A DNA stretch of 64,000 nt from Solenopsis invicta (lineage: Eukaryota > Arthropoda > Insecta > Hymenoptera > Formicidae). This document shows, one piece after another, positions 12,220 through 23,717 of the stretch (its first letter is position 1; every line of letters starts with the position of its first letter). The notes under the pieces were generated by a model. The model saw only the letters and a list, made by a program, of their open reading frames with translations, was not told the origin of the DNA and made no database searches. Position numbers and translations under genes: made by a program. Location: assembly GCF_016802725.1 (NCBI RefSeq), contig NC_052677.1, forward strand, positions 18,439,829 to 18,503,828, in the 5' to 3' direction.

Positions 12220-12350
12220 GATGTTTTTAACCTAATGTAAATCGTGTTAAGAATTCTGACGTATCAGATGATGGGCACACATAGCATAGTTCCATTTATG
12301 TAAGATACCTTTTCATTAAACTTTTCTATTTATAAACAAATCTAAATACG
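12220..12350 (+). repeat. dispersed direct repeat, copy 2
   Basis: Second copy of the repeat at 10,861-10,974. It shares TTCTGACGTATCAG, GTTCCATTTATGTAA and TTTTCATTAAACTTTTCTAT in the same order, with a small insertion (ATAGCAT-like) after the ACACA block. Confidence 0.7.
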
Positions 12351-13499
12351 CGCGATCCTTTTCTCCACAACGTTTCCGTATGTAGAATATTCATTCATTA
12401 ATCAAAGAATTTAAGCAACCTGAATAAAAAGTCACGTCCTGTAATGAAAAAGAATCGAATACGTCGCGTCGTCATTCCGCGCATACTCCGCCGCGTAGGA
12501 TGAGAAAGGGGAAAGATGGAGGTAGGATGCATACAAAAGATGACTTACGTGGCACGTACGCGAGAGTACGAAGATTCATGAACTGATTTCGAACAAGCGC
12601 CGACATCGTAACTCCGACATTATACGTCGCACGCGCGGCATCCGCCGTGCTCGCATTTAAAACAATCTCACGCGACGTAAGTCGCCCGTCTCGACGCAAG
12701 GCGAAATTCACGAGAGACGTATATGAGATTGCACCGCGCGAACGAAAAGAAATACGTACTGCAACCGAGGACCATCACAACGACGACGGTGAAGACTGGG
12801 GGCTCTCGCCATCTGGGTGCGCGAAAGTCCACGAAAAAATTCGATAGTTTCATTCCGGTTTTACGGCGCCGTAACACCGAAGATTTCATCATCGCGGATA
12901 CGGACGAGGAAAAGACGCGATGTGGTCGGAGATGGAGGGACGACGGCGAGGATCAGTCGAGCGGAAAGTTCTTTCAGGAGCGAAATACATGCGGCTATGC
13001 AAATACCCGAGGTCGAGGCATTCGAGAGGAGTGGGATATGCAAGGGCGAATGTCGGTATCCGGTCTTACGCGGGCTACAAGTAGCTCATAGAAGCCGATC
13101 GAATCCCCATCAGTCGTCGTCGGTATTTCACGAGATCGGGTGAAATCGATCGCGGATCGCGGGAGGAGGAGTTGGCATGAAAATAAAAAAAAAACGAGAT
13201 GAAAGCAACGAAGAAGGTCTTGGAAGTCTTGGGGAATTAAAAATGCCAAAGCGTTATTGTTATGGATACGATATGTCTGCCCTTTGAATTTCATCTGTTT
13301 GGAAGTTCCTAATAGCTAGCGCGATAATTATGGAAATGCCGCGGACGTGTTTGATCATACATAGATCGGGATAATGCTTCCGGGCGGCTGCGCCGATCGT
13401 ACATTCCCGGGAATTGACTTAACATCGATTTTCCATGTAAATGTCTATACCCGAGACTCGTACGTTTATTCGCGATCTATACGTAAGTAAATATGATTT
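12351..13499. other. non-coding, several unassigned open frames
   Basis: GC-moderate block (12,450-13,150) in which overlapping frames are open on both strands. The longest on the plus strand starts with ATG at 12,723 and runs 122 codons. It is rich in Arg, Thr and Ser and has no recognisable motif. Because two other plus frames and two minus frames overlap it, I treat it as chance openness. Confidence 0.45.
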
Positions 13500-14425
13500 T
13501 CAAATTTCATTCCTATTTTTATTTTTGTTAGAATCCGATATAAAATATAGGAATAAGTATGCTTAAAACGACATACTAGAATAAAATGACAGTGCTAGCT
13601 AGAGGTGCGACAATACATTAAGCGTCGAAAATCATATCTTTAATATCTCGTGTAAGCTGATAATGCGTTTGTTAATGGGAATTTTATCATTTTATTAAAA
13701 ACGTAAGCTTAAAAAATTTATTTAACCCATTTTTTAGCTTATAACTTTTCTTCTTTGTACGGTATTCAATCTTTTCATGCTTTATCATTAAGTTTTCTTA
13801 AATTAGACTTTATTGTTACACTTTCATAACTTAAAATTAGATTTGTTAAAAAAAAAGAGTATATCGTTTAGACACAATTCTCCTATATCAAATATACCGA
13901 CGCTTTAAATAACTGAATTCTGCGCATAACACAAAAGTCAAGTATCTTCATCGTGTTCGTTCTCGCTCGTAACTTTTAAAATAGTTACTATCGTAAAAAT
14001 AACGAGATCAATTTGAATAGAAAGACTTTTTTAAATTTAGTTTCCATTATCTCCTTATTCTGTTTCAAATTCTTATTTTTATTTTCGTCCGAATGCTTCA
14101 GACATAAAATGTTGGAATTGAGAAAGGAATAAGTATTCAAATACGCCAGCCTCTTACGTTATTTAATTTTTCAGTTTTTTAGCACACACAAAAATTGAAT
14201 ATCTTCGTGTTTTCGCTCGTAACTTTTAAAATAGTTTATAGTTTATACCGTAAAAATAACGAGATCAATTTGGATGAAGACTTTTTTTAAATTGAATTTC
14301 CATTACTCTATCCTATTTCTTATTCTTTTCTATTTTTGTCTGAATTTTGTCTGAAATTATGTACTATATACATGCGCTTTAAATAATTTTTTACGTACAT
14401 AAAAAGTCAAATATCTTGATCATGT
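13500..14425 (+). repeat. degenerate ~250-bp tandem repeat array
   Basis: Two clear units are aligned by TCGCTCGTAACTTTTAAAAT at about 13,963 and 14,213, a period of 250. Each continues with CGTAAAAATAACGAGATCAA, a GACTTTTTT tract and a TTTCCATTA tract. Partial units flank them: a TTATTTTTATTTT...GGAATAAGTAT segment near 13,510-13,565 recurs near 14,070-14,135, and a GTCAAATATCTTGATCATG block at 14,405 repeats the unit start. The units have diverged by substitutions and indels. Confidence 0.75.
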
Positions 14426-16340
14426 AAATATCAATTTTCATCGTTTACGTTAGATTTCTATAAAACGCTGATATCGTTTTCCCATCTTAGAATAATTAGC
14501 TCTCTCATTGTGAAAAAGTTTCAATTGGTTATACTTTAACGGGAGCTTTTTTGCTTGCAACGCAGAGTTTACGTTTTCAAAGTTAGCTGCTTTTTCTTCT
14601 CTCGGCTCTTTAATTCGCTCGGCATTCTCGCGATTGATTTTTTTAGTTTGCTCAGACGGAAAGTTTCTCTATAAGTCTCCGGATGCTCCTCGTTTACAGT
14701 AAGATTCACTCAAACAGCGGTATAAGCGGTAATCGCCAAGGAACGATACCGCCATTAGTTCGGCACGCTCGCAACGGAAGCTATAACAAGTTTCTTGTAA
14801 TCATCCCTGGCGTCCAATTGTCTTCAACTGCACGTTTGCTCCTAATTATATAGTCGCACGCGATGTCTGAAGTATGAAAATCGCCCAGCGACTGTGCGCC
14901 TGTGTGTATAAAGAGCATCGATAGAGTTACATTATAATTAGTGGCCGGCGAAATGATCCCGATGCTTTAGGTTTATCATTACAGCTAGCTCCTTTGTGAG
15001 TTCGACAGGCAGCTTAAATACATTCTTGTAATAACGGGAGATATTAATATAATAGCCGCTCCCAAGATATAAGCGGCAGTTCATAAAGTTTCCAACGATT
15101 CTATAAAGTTTTAACGATCGTCAAACGATCGTTGAAGCTATTTTGAAACGGGGGTGCATTTTAGTTTTAAAAGACTCAAGATTTCTTGAGAGTCGTGAAC
15201 TGTATCTTTGTACATGTGCATTCGAGCACTCGTTCGGCAAAGAAGCGTGAGCACGAGAATAATGGAGTATATTATAATTTTGCAAACATCTATTTGTAGA
15301 TTTGCGAGAGACTGTTCGTTGGAAAAATTTCTCGAGAAGAATTTCTCGGGTACTATTGAGAAAGAGATGAGAAAAAACTGCGAAATATAACGAGTAATGG
15401 TGGACAGTAAATATTACACGGAAAAAACATTAGTACTAAATCATTGTCTCGTATATAAGCGAGAATATAAAATCTTGTTTAACTTCAGAGTGCTACATGT
15501 ATTCATATTTTTCATACATTAAGACTATAACTATTCTGGGTGAAGAATTTACCAACTAAATTAAGAAAGTATAAATTTTTCACACTTTAAAAACTTTTTT
15601 CTTTATACACTTTTTTTCTACTTTACAGGTTGCAATGACGTTAGAGTAACTAACCTAAAAATTGTTTCAATGTAAACAAAATCTTATTAAATGTTATTGT
15701 AAGCTACCAAAATTTTACTAACGAAAACTAAATTTGAATTAGCACTTGAAAATTCACCTACACGTAGCACACGTAGTACTTCATGATTAAAGAATTTGAT
15801 AATCTAAAATTTTAGCAAAGTATTTTTTTTCTCTTTTTTTATTTTAATGTACTAGTCATCAAAGAACACAAAGAACAATTGTTTTGATAAAATAATATTA
15901 AAAAATTTTTATTCTTGATTAAGAAATTCTATTTTCAATACAATATTTTTTCTTCATCTAAACTAAAAATGAAAATTATTATTGATAAAGATGAATATAT
16001 TTTTCTTAGTGAAACAAAATTTTTCTTTATATATCCACATTATGTCTGTCTACCAAAATTTTTGAAAATTTTATATTCTTGCCTATACGTGAGACAATAA
16101 TTGTCAATTTGATATTAATCCTCTTCTGTGTACATTAAATTCCTACATAGTTTTAAAAATAAACGACAATTGCTCTGAATAAATTGTATAAATTATTAAG
16201 CTTCTTTTCGTGTGTAAAATTGCGTATTACGCTGGTTTGTGGAAATTAGCCTATTTTATAGAAAAAAATAATATATAAAAAATAAGTATCATTGCGTAAA
16301 AAACAGCAAAAGACTACGGTGGCTGTTCACAGTTGGATAT
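14426..16340. other. non-coding stretch, possible decayed TA-flanked element
   Basis: Unique, mostly AT-rich sequence. TA-CACGGAAAAAAC at 15,413-15,427 resembles the ends of the elements at 38,779 and 53,010. About 800 bases on, CTTCTTTTCGTGTG-TA at about 16,203-16,218 could be the inverted partner, a span close to the size of the complete copies. The interior does not match clearly, so this is only a candidate. Small open frames (60-61 codons) here are not recognisable. Confidence 0.35.
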
Positions 16341-16508
16341 ATACATTCACGTTTTCGCTCGCTGAGCCGTGAGCGACCGATCGTTACTGAAAAATCGGTC
16401 AACGAGCGGCCGTAACTTCGCAGACGAGCTCGTCGCAGGGAGGATAACTTCGTTGATATGTGCGTGCGTGTGCTCGCTCGCGTTTTCTCGGCTTCGTCGA
16501 CTGTAAAC

Positions 16509-16558
16509 TTTTTTTTTTTTTTTTTTTTTTTTTGAGAGAGAGAGAGACAGAGAGAGAT
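16509..16558. repeat. 25-base T run followed by GA microsatellite
   Basis: An uninterrupted T run covers 16,509-16,533, followed directly by a GA tract with one ACA interruption to 16,558. Such junctions can form by slippage or mark the A-tail of a retroposed sequence read on the other strand; no source sequence is recognisable next to it. Confidence 0.9.
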
Positions 16559-16950
16559 ATCGACGGAACATGTTACACCAGTAACGTTCGTAAAATTCTT
16601 CCTCGGCTTCCTTTCACGCGGTGCCTACTTCCAACCAGCCTCGCACGCAGTGCAGAGCAATTAACTGGCTTCCAAGAGCCTGAAATCGTTTCGCTGCCAA
16701 GTTCCTCCGGTGCCTCCTACTCTTTCACCTTCTCCTCCGAGACGCGGCTGACAACGCCAATACTAACCGACCGATTGCACGGCCAGCGCTTGGCTACGAT
16801 AGCTCTCTTTCCTCTTTCTCCTTAGTCGCTGTCAGCAGCGACTTTTTGCTTCCGAGCTCGGCTTTCGTCTCTTTGGATGACCCTTAAGGCCTCCTCCTTC
16901 GGATTCACGCTCCTTTCTCGCCTCTGTGGCTGTGTCGTGGCTAGAACACA

Positions 16951-16967
16951 GACGACGATGATGATGA

Positions 16968-17064
<97 letters not shown>

Positions 17065-17073
17065 AAGGACGAC
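16951..17073. repeat. long GAC/GAT trinucleotide repeat
   Basis: About 120 bases of triplets: GACGAC, four GAT units, then over thirty near-perfect GAC units, ending with AAG GAC GAC. It is the longest trinucleotide tract in the window. In no frame is it embedded in a convincing protein. Confidence 0.95.
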
Positions 17074-17592
17074 CAAGTGCTCTAACAGGACTATCCGTGC
17101 GCCGCAGGCACCAATGGAATTCGAAGCCCCTGAGCTCGAGTCACCTCTCATTCGGCTGGAATGTGTTTCTCGGACCAACGTCTCTCTCTCCGCGTGTGTT
17201 GTACGCTGCTGTAGCTCTGTTTGGCGCTGTACATCTCGATAACTAAGCGCCGTAGAAACCAAGCTCCTAGGAATGCTAGTCGAGACGCTTTGCGCGAGAT
17301 AGGCCGCCGTCGCCACATCCCTGCCGATGTTTCGGACTGAATAGAAATCCGAGAGTCCCTTTCCCACGCTTGTACAGACACTCGAAAGGTGTAGGATTCT
17401 GACCTCACAAAGGGAGGAAACACGCTCTGCCCACTCCACAGAGCGGAAGACAGCTATAGTAACGCTATGTACAAACGAGTAAGTTCACTAATTTACACCG
17501 TAAAGTTTCAAATGTATTTTGAATGTATAAAGACAATATGTTGTTATATATTTAGTAATTTATTATAATGATAGAAACATTTTCAGAAAATT

Positions 17593-17776
17593 AACAATAA
17601 ATAAAACAGTAAATTAATTGATGAATGAAATGCACTAATGATGATGGACACAGTAAACAAATAAGAGAATAGATTGTAATATACAATTTTATCATTATAA
17701 TGTTATAATTTACTCATTAAAATGTTACAATTTATTCTACTTCTTAATTAATTTACTGTTTTATTTACTATTCATT
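17593..17776. repeat. AT-rich long hairpin (about 180 bp)
   Basis: The outer stem pairs 17,593-17,619 (ATAAAACAGTAAATTAATT) with 17,745-17,772 (AATTAATTTACTGTTTTAT). An inner stem pairs AGAATAGATTGTAAT near 17,667 with the reverse complement ending at 17,737. Two-layer pairing suggests a small foldback element or a decayed MITE. No coding capacity. Confidence 0.6.
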
Positions 17777-18230
17777 TAGAGAATGCTTCCGTCACTCTAC
17801 AGTTTTTTAATTTAATTACTTAAACAAAGATATCTCATTATTAAATAAGTAAAGATTGTATGCAAAGAAATATATATAATTATATGTGTAAACATCAAAA
17901 ATATTTAAAACGTTAAGTTTAGTGAGGAAAAGCTTCTCGTGAAATTTTTATTTAATTAAATCTTAAAACAGAATACAATTCGTGAAAACTGGCGTGTTGT
18001 TGAAATTTTTTAATCGCTTAAAATTTTACGATGTTTATTAGAATTTTTGGTATTTAAGCTAGCTTCCACACATCACCGTGAAATCTTGTTTTGCAGTTGT
18101 CAAAACAAATAAACTTGCCACAATTCAAGATAAAGTCTTAACAATGAGCAATTTAAGACAATACCTTGATGAACATATTATTGTTTAAACAACTACTGAC
18201 GTGTTTCGAGTATTATGAATATTTTTCGTA

Positions 18231-18261
<31 letters not shown>

Positions 18262-20337
18262 AAAACATCTTCACTTTCTTTTATTTACGGATTATTTTGT
18301 TAATTATTGGAATAATTATTGAATTAATTTAAAGGTAATTACAAATTCATTCTATATCATTTCAAATTATAATTTATATTTAATTTATGATCATTTCAAT
18401 TTCATAGCTGTGAAATATAATTTGATGTAATAAGCGAGCAATAAAATCTTATACCGTTCATTAACAATTTCAAAAATCGTTCCAACAGCGACGATTTAAT
18501 CCGATGCTTTACTCCAGTTATGACGTATATCCTCTTCAATTGCCAAATTTGTCTGACGCAGCTTAAAGCGTTATTGGCCCAAGCCTTCTCTTACGTATCC
18601 TAAGTAAACTCTCCATTTTCGGACTACATCCAGCGGTCATGCGAAACGGAATTACCTCTCGGCGGAAAAGGGGGAGAGTCTCGGTCTCGTAATATACGCA
18701 CTACTCGGCGCATACTTGCAACCGGGCACAACTGAGCGAGGCGGGCGAATCTATTTTCCTCCCGGTCGCTCCTCTCCCGCTGCAGCATGAGCCACGACCG
18801 GCCGGCCCTGCGAGTGCATGCTCGGCACGCCCTACGTCTTGGCCGAAGTATTAGCGCTAATGGCGACTACATTTTCCGACCTGGAACTCACCCGACGTCC
18901 GACGTAAACACAGCGCCGACGGTATACGCCCCGACGTTGCTACTTTCCGTACCCTCGCTTCTAATTGCACTCGCGCGTACCTCGCTATCTTGTCTACGAG
19001 CTCGCAGCGAGTACGACACCCTAACTATGATAGTTATGGTGTCTGCCCTCTCTCGGAACTATCCTGCTCCCTTTTCTCAAATCTTCTCTTTTCTTCTCTT
19101 TTTCGCGTGGAAAACATCAAGACATTACTCTTTGCTTTTTACTCCTCCATCAGACATCGAGTGGTTCCCACTGATGCCGAACCACGCAGCTCCAAATCAT
19201 TCTCCAACTTTCGCCAATTCTTCGGACAGCGGACTAGAAAAGTCGTACTTCTTTTTTTACAGGTTCTAACCGTGAAAGCAGCATAGTCAGTCGAGCGAAC
19301 GCGCAGCGTAAAATGCGTGCGCTGAGAGCAGAATGCTCGTGTCGAGAGAATTTCTGCTAATTAATCGAGCGTACCGGTAGGACGCTGATGCAAATCACGC
19401 GAATTTTATGGCATGCGTTTTAATTACCAGGTATAATTACCATGGCGCGCCTCACAGATCTAGTTAATACAGATACGCGAACTCCGTTAACAGAAAATGC
19501 ATTATCGGCAGGAATTTTTCTTACGATAAAATTTACGCAACGAAAACTTATATGAAACTTTACTGCGTTCCTCTTTTTGATAACAATACGCCGCGTAACA
19601 AGATTAATATAAAATTTTTTACCGATCTTTTGGTCGGTATGCTGTGTAGCACGCGCGCGCACACGCGCTTAGTCTCGTCGTCACGAAATTAGGAAAGAAA
19701 ATTCCAGTATGGAAACGGGAAAGTCATGGTAAAGTAGGTCGTGGCTACGGCGCGAGATCAAAGGGTGCCCAGCTTTTTTCCCGCGAGGTTGTAAACAGGA
19801 AATTTTCCACGGAATAAAGCCAGCTTGAGACAAACGCGCGAGCGGAGCAGCACGCGACGCCCCCTTGTTTGCATATGAAAATGTAATATCCTTAGCAAAT
19901 TTACTCGGGGACGATATAATCTACGACAAAGAAGCCGAGGAAAAAAGTTACTACAACGGCCACGGCATCATCGAGGATGTAGGGAAAATTCGATAAAATT
20001 ATGAAAAAACGTCGGTAAGCCAGGCCTGTCAAGGACACATGGTTGATAAATTAGAAATTGGAAACGCATTTGCCAATTTCCTTGAGAGACACTATCTCCT
20101 GTTGTTTCGCACACTCGAATCACTTTTTTTTCATTGAGAGAGGGGAGGAGAGTCGAAAAAATCCTTTTTTTTTTTAATATTAGTCTAGTGGCTTTTTAGA
20201 TTTTATTGAATGTTTTGCCTTTTTTTATACTTTACTGATGATTAACAAAATTCGCTGTTCAATTGATAATTCTATTATAAATTAATGTTAATTTGATTAA
20301 TTTAATTAAATTTATTAATTAATATAATAGACATGTC
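17777..20337. other. non-coding stretch with one GC-rich block
   Basis: AT-rich to about 18,480, with a TA dinucleotide tract at 18,230-18,257. A GC-rich block follows at 18,600-19,340, with overlapping open frames (160 and 98 codons). The longer starts ATG AGC CAC at 18,787 but shows no domain. At 19,244-19,262 a pyrimidine tract ends in TTTACAG, a fair splice-acceptor match, but no good open exon follows. From 19,340 to 20,337 nothing is recognisable. Confidence 0.4.
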
Positions 20338-20418
20338 TATAAAAAGGCATTCCATGCTAAACCTTTATAAAGTGCATTCTATGTCAAATGTATATAAAGA
20401 GCATTTTATGCCAAATCG
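20338..20418 (+). repeat. 27-bp tandem repeat, three units
   Basis: Three consecutive degenerate copies of a unit of the form TATAAAGNGCATTCTATGCCAAAT begin at about 20,338, 20,365 and 20,392. About 70 bases later a separate pair of about 43-bp units (AAGTTTATCGTTTATTACAA-like, 20,487 and 20,530) is also tandem. Confidence 0.75.
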
Positions 20419-23400
20419 ACAAATCTTTGGACCAGTTTATTTTAGAGCAGAAAGATAGACTTGGAATGGAAAAAGTCACGAAGCTTGAAGTTTATCGTTT
20501 ATTACAATCTAATAAATTTAAAATCTAAAGTTTAGCGTTTTTTACGATTTAATGAGATTGTCAATAATGCTTGGAATTAAAATTTAAAACAAATTAATTT
20601 AAATTCAGTTCATTATGTATTCTTCTTTATTAATTTTTTATTTTATTCATAACATTAAATTATATTTATTTATATTAATTTATATTAAATATTTCATTTA
20701 TAGAGGAGAAAAGAGGGGGCTAGAATATTTTATTTTCTTAAAATAACTCAACAAATATTAACGCGACATAATTCTTATAAACATCCTTTTGTTAGCTATA
20801 GAGTTCCATCAATCACCCTATAGATAGAAGTTCATATAGAACGGGATATAGAACGAACGTAATTGTGAATTTATTGAAGAGGGGAAAAGAGATTTACGTT
20901 TATGAGATAGGTCATGGCATTCTAACAATTAATGTCATAAGGCATGTTTAAATATAAAAACTCACATTAATAATCCTTAGATCTTACATATAAATAAGTG
21001 CAAAACAAGGTTTTAAATACATTTTATGAAATATATTTTATATGAGAAAAGATAATCTTTTAAAATAATTTATCTGACTTAAAAAATAACTATTTAAAAT
21101 AATTTCTTTGCAGCTAGTAAGAATTATGCAATATTCGCTATGAGACTATAAAGTCGCCAGAGCGGTCATAACATCAGTAATGCAAATTGCTCACGATTCT
21201 CTCTCATATATAATACAACTTTATGTACTGAATTCATACACATTACGTCACGCATTAAATTCAATTACATTTGAAAGCTATATTCAAGGCCTTCGAGCTA
21301 AAGTTAAAAAATTAATATCCAATATACTTTTCAAAATTACGTAAAAAGTATACACATGTAAAAATCTCTGCAACCTGTAAACTGAAATTCAGCTTTTATA
21401 GAAAAATATAGTGAACACTAATTACTAGTGACCATTCCACAACGTCTAAATAGACTGTAACAAAGTAATTTTAACGATTGTTTTTAGAATGCGAATTATA
21501 CGAGATATCATGGTACCTCACCACTCATTACCTATTTTCACAATCTCCTTCTCTTTTCTACTATTATTAAATTTTAATTGAATTTTTAGATGAGTTTTTG
21601 TAAGTTTTGCAAGTTTTTTTAAGCGGGTCCAATGCAATCAAACCAAGCGAGTTTTATCGAATTGGGCCCACTCGTTGAACCCCGAGGACGGGGGAGGGAA
21701 TCGCAATCGTAAAGTGGTAAGGGTGGAAAAGACCTTTCCTCCCACTCTACTCCTTCCGACAGAATTACACGATGTTAAATAGGATAGGAATTATTCCGAG
21801 AGAGCTCGACACGAAAATTTTCAGCTCTAAGCGGACTATTCATCCCGCAGAGCTGGCAACTCGAAAATAAGTCGCGCTCGAGAGTGCGGCAAAAATGATG
21901 AGCGCGTCCCGATATCAGCGAGTCACGCTTCGCTTGTAACGAGCGTCATTCGCGGCGCGCGCTCGCGTAATTTCGCGTAACGTTTTCGAGCCCTCCCGCG
22001 GGGTCATCCCTCTCTCCCTCCCTCCCCCGCCAGCTATTTCGAGGCGAATACTTAGCTTATTAGCCGCGCCGCGTTTCACGGTAAATTTCGCTAACCTCGC
22101 GGGATACGCGCTCTTTCCTATCGCGTCGCGTCGCGTCGCGTCGCCCCGCGTCGCTTCGCTACATTGCCGACGAGCTTGAATTTGCGTAATTGGATTTCAC
22201 GTCTTCTTTTTTCGTTCGGCTTCCATGTCCCGCCGCTAAATTACTTGCACCGCCAAGTATTGAATTTACTTCGGACTTTTCTCTCCGCCCTGTTTTCGCC
22301 GCTCCACGTTCGAGCGACTGTGTGTTTACCGAGTACCATATTTCGGAGAAAGAAACTCGGAGATTATTTGCTTGAATGGGCGAAAGAACGGCGGGTAACA
22401 TTAAATTTCACGATTTTACTTCGGGATTCGGAGGAATATTTCGTTCCGACAATGCTCAATGTTTATCCCGGCTGCTTTTTACATTTTTGAGTAGTTAGCA
22501 TTCAGATCTCTGAGCTGTAGCAGTCTAATTTCTACGTGAATTATATATTCGTCTTTTCCTCTAAAAAACAAGAGAGAAAGAGAGAGAAAAAAATCAAGCT
22601 AAATATCGTATCATTCTACACTTTACTGCGTTGTCCCGCCGCGCCGCGCCGCGCGTCTTCCTTTCCCATCTACACGCGTTTACTTTAGAGTTACGTTGTT
22701 TGCGATCGGCTTTAACGCAGCGTGAGATTTATACTAACATAAGCTATCGCGTGGCATTTTCCGTGAAAATACAAAGAGAGCAGCCCTGTCTTAGACTTTC
22801 ATTCGACATCTGTTTGAACGTGGCATCGCAGAAGACACAAGAAACAGACCGCCGGAAATCCTCCTTCGATCCGCGTCGTTAACAAAAGCCTCTCTCTTGC
22901 CTGCTCTCCCGAAAGCACGGGAAAGGCTGGAGGAGAGAGTGGGATCTTGGTGCGGATAAACAGCCGAGTATCGAGTGGAAGCCGACCAGATGGAAAGCAC
23001 AGATCTTCAAATATTTAAAGTTATCGTCGAAATCCTCTGCGGAACTGCGGGAAACGTCGGGAGGGAAACATCGACGCGAGTCAAGTTTTCGAAGGAAGTT
23101 CGCCTTCTCCGGGGACAAATTCGTTGACCCGTGTCTCTCGCTCGTGTATGCCATGCAATGCAAGCGTGAGTATATACGTGCGCGCGCGTGGCGTGCATCG
23201 ATCTCGCACGATGGGAAAAGCGTCGCGTCGCGCGCGTGACTCGCTCGAGACGATTCCGCTTGGAAAATTTCGATCCTTCTTTTCATCGACGCGTCGCCGC
23301 CGCCGTCAATTGACGCGGAGTGCACTCCCGGCACACGACTTCGTACTTACACTCGCGACGATGCATTTTCCAGCGTCGTCCCGAGGATTAGCCGAGAGAC

Positions 23401-23452
23401 GATTTCGATATAGCGTTATCGAGCTCGCGCGGCGCAGAAACGAGCGAATATA
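20419..23452. other. non-coding stretch, no gene recognised
   Basis: AT-rich from 20,420 to about 21,500, then GC-rich from about 21,650 with a pentanucleotide tract at 22,121-22,155 and a strongly CpG-rich block at 22,620-23,450. Many short frames overlap on both strands in the GC-rich part (up to 151 codons minus and 114 plus). Their Arg/Ser/Ala-rich composition and mutual overlap indicate chance openness. Confidence 0.45.
22121..22155. repeat. TCGCG pentanucleotide repeat
   Basis: Four perfect TCGCG units followed by two imperfect ones (TCGCCCCGCG, TCGCT). Very CpG-dense. Confidence 0.85.
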
Positions 23453-23717
23453 CGGTAAAGGCAGGTAGTAATGTGGAATATTCATTTTTCAATTAACGTT
23501 ATTCCGATCATAAATGCACATTAAGACTTTTAATTTATCCAGAACTCTTAATTTCAATCTCCAAAATTTAATCTCCAATTTCAGTGTTGATAAAAAAAAA
23601 TAGATAAAAAACCTAACAAATTGCTACTTGAATTCAGTGATTAAAAAAAAAATAAAAAATAAAAAATAAGGCCTTATTTCACATTAGTAGCTTACTGCAT
23701 ATTACTTGCCTTTACCT
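23453..23717. mobile_element. 265-bp TA-flanked MITE (family 2, copy 1)
   Basis: The left end CGGTAAAGGCAGGTA and the right end TGCCTTTACCT are inverted repeats of each other apart from the outermost base. TA lies directly outside each end (23,451-23,452 and 23,718-23,719), as expected for a TA target site of the Tc1/mariner type. The next bases on the left (GTAATGTGGAAT) pair imperfectly with the right (ATTTCACATTAGTA). The interior is AT-rich and non-coding. A related copy is at 30,805-31,204. Confidence 0.75.

Larger units (their letters stand above)
16341..17440. other. GC-rich low-complexity block, no gene recognised
   Basis: A GC-rich island between AT-rich flanks, carrying two large low-complexity tracts listed separately. 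The plus frame of 121 codons at 16,460 and the minus frame of 205 codons at 16,822-17,439 are kept open partly by the GAC repeat. The minus frame opens with GTG. The plus frame reading the repeat as aspartate is closed by a TAG just before it and a TAA just after. I see no credible exon. Confidence 0.45.

Noticed and set aside
12723..13091. 122-codon ATG-started plus frame
   Set aside because: Several other frames are open across the same bases on both strands, composition is Arg/Thr-rich, and no motif is visible.
16509..16533. T run as the tail of a retroposed gene copy
   Set aside because: No recognisable transcript-like sequence or target-site duplication next to the run; simple slippage explains it.
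16822..17439. 205-codon minus-strand frame containing a long poly-Val run
   Set aside because: The run is the GAC triplet repeat read backwards, the frame opens with GTG, and nothing outside the repeat resembles a known protein.
19244..19262. Pyrimidine tract ending in TTTACAG as a splice acceptor
   Set aside because: Similar tracts occur by chance in T-rich DNA (also near 15,628 and 50,762), and no open, donor-bounded exon follows.
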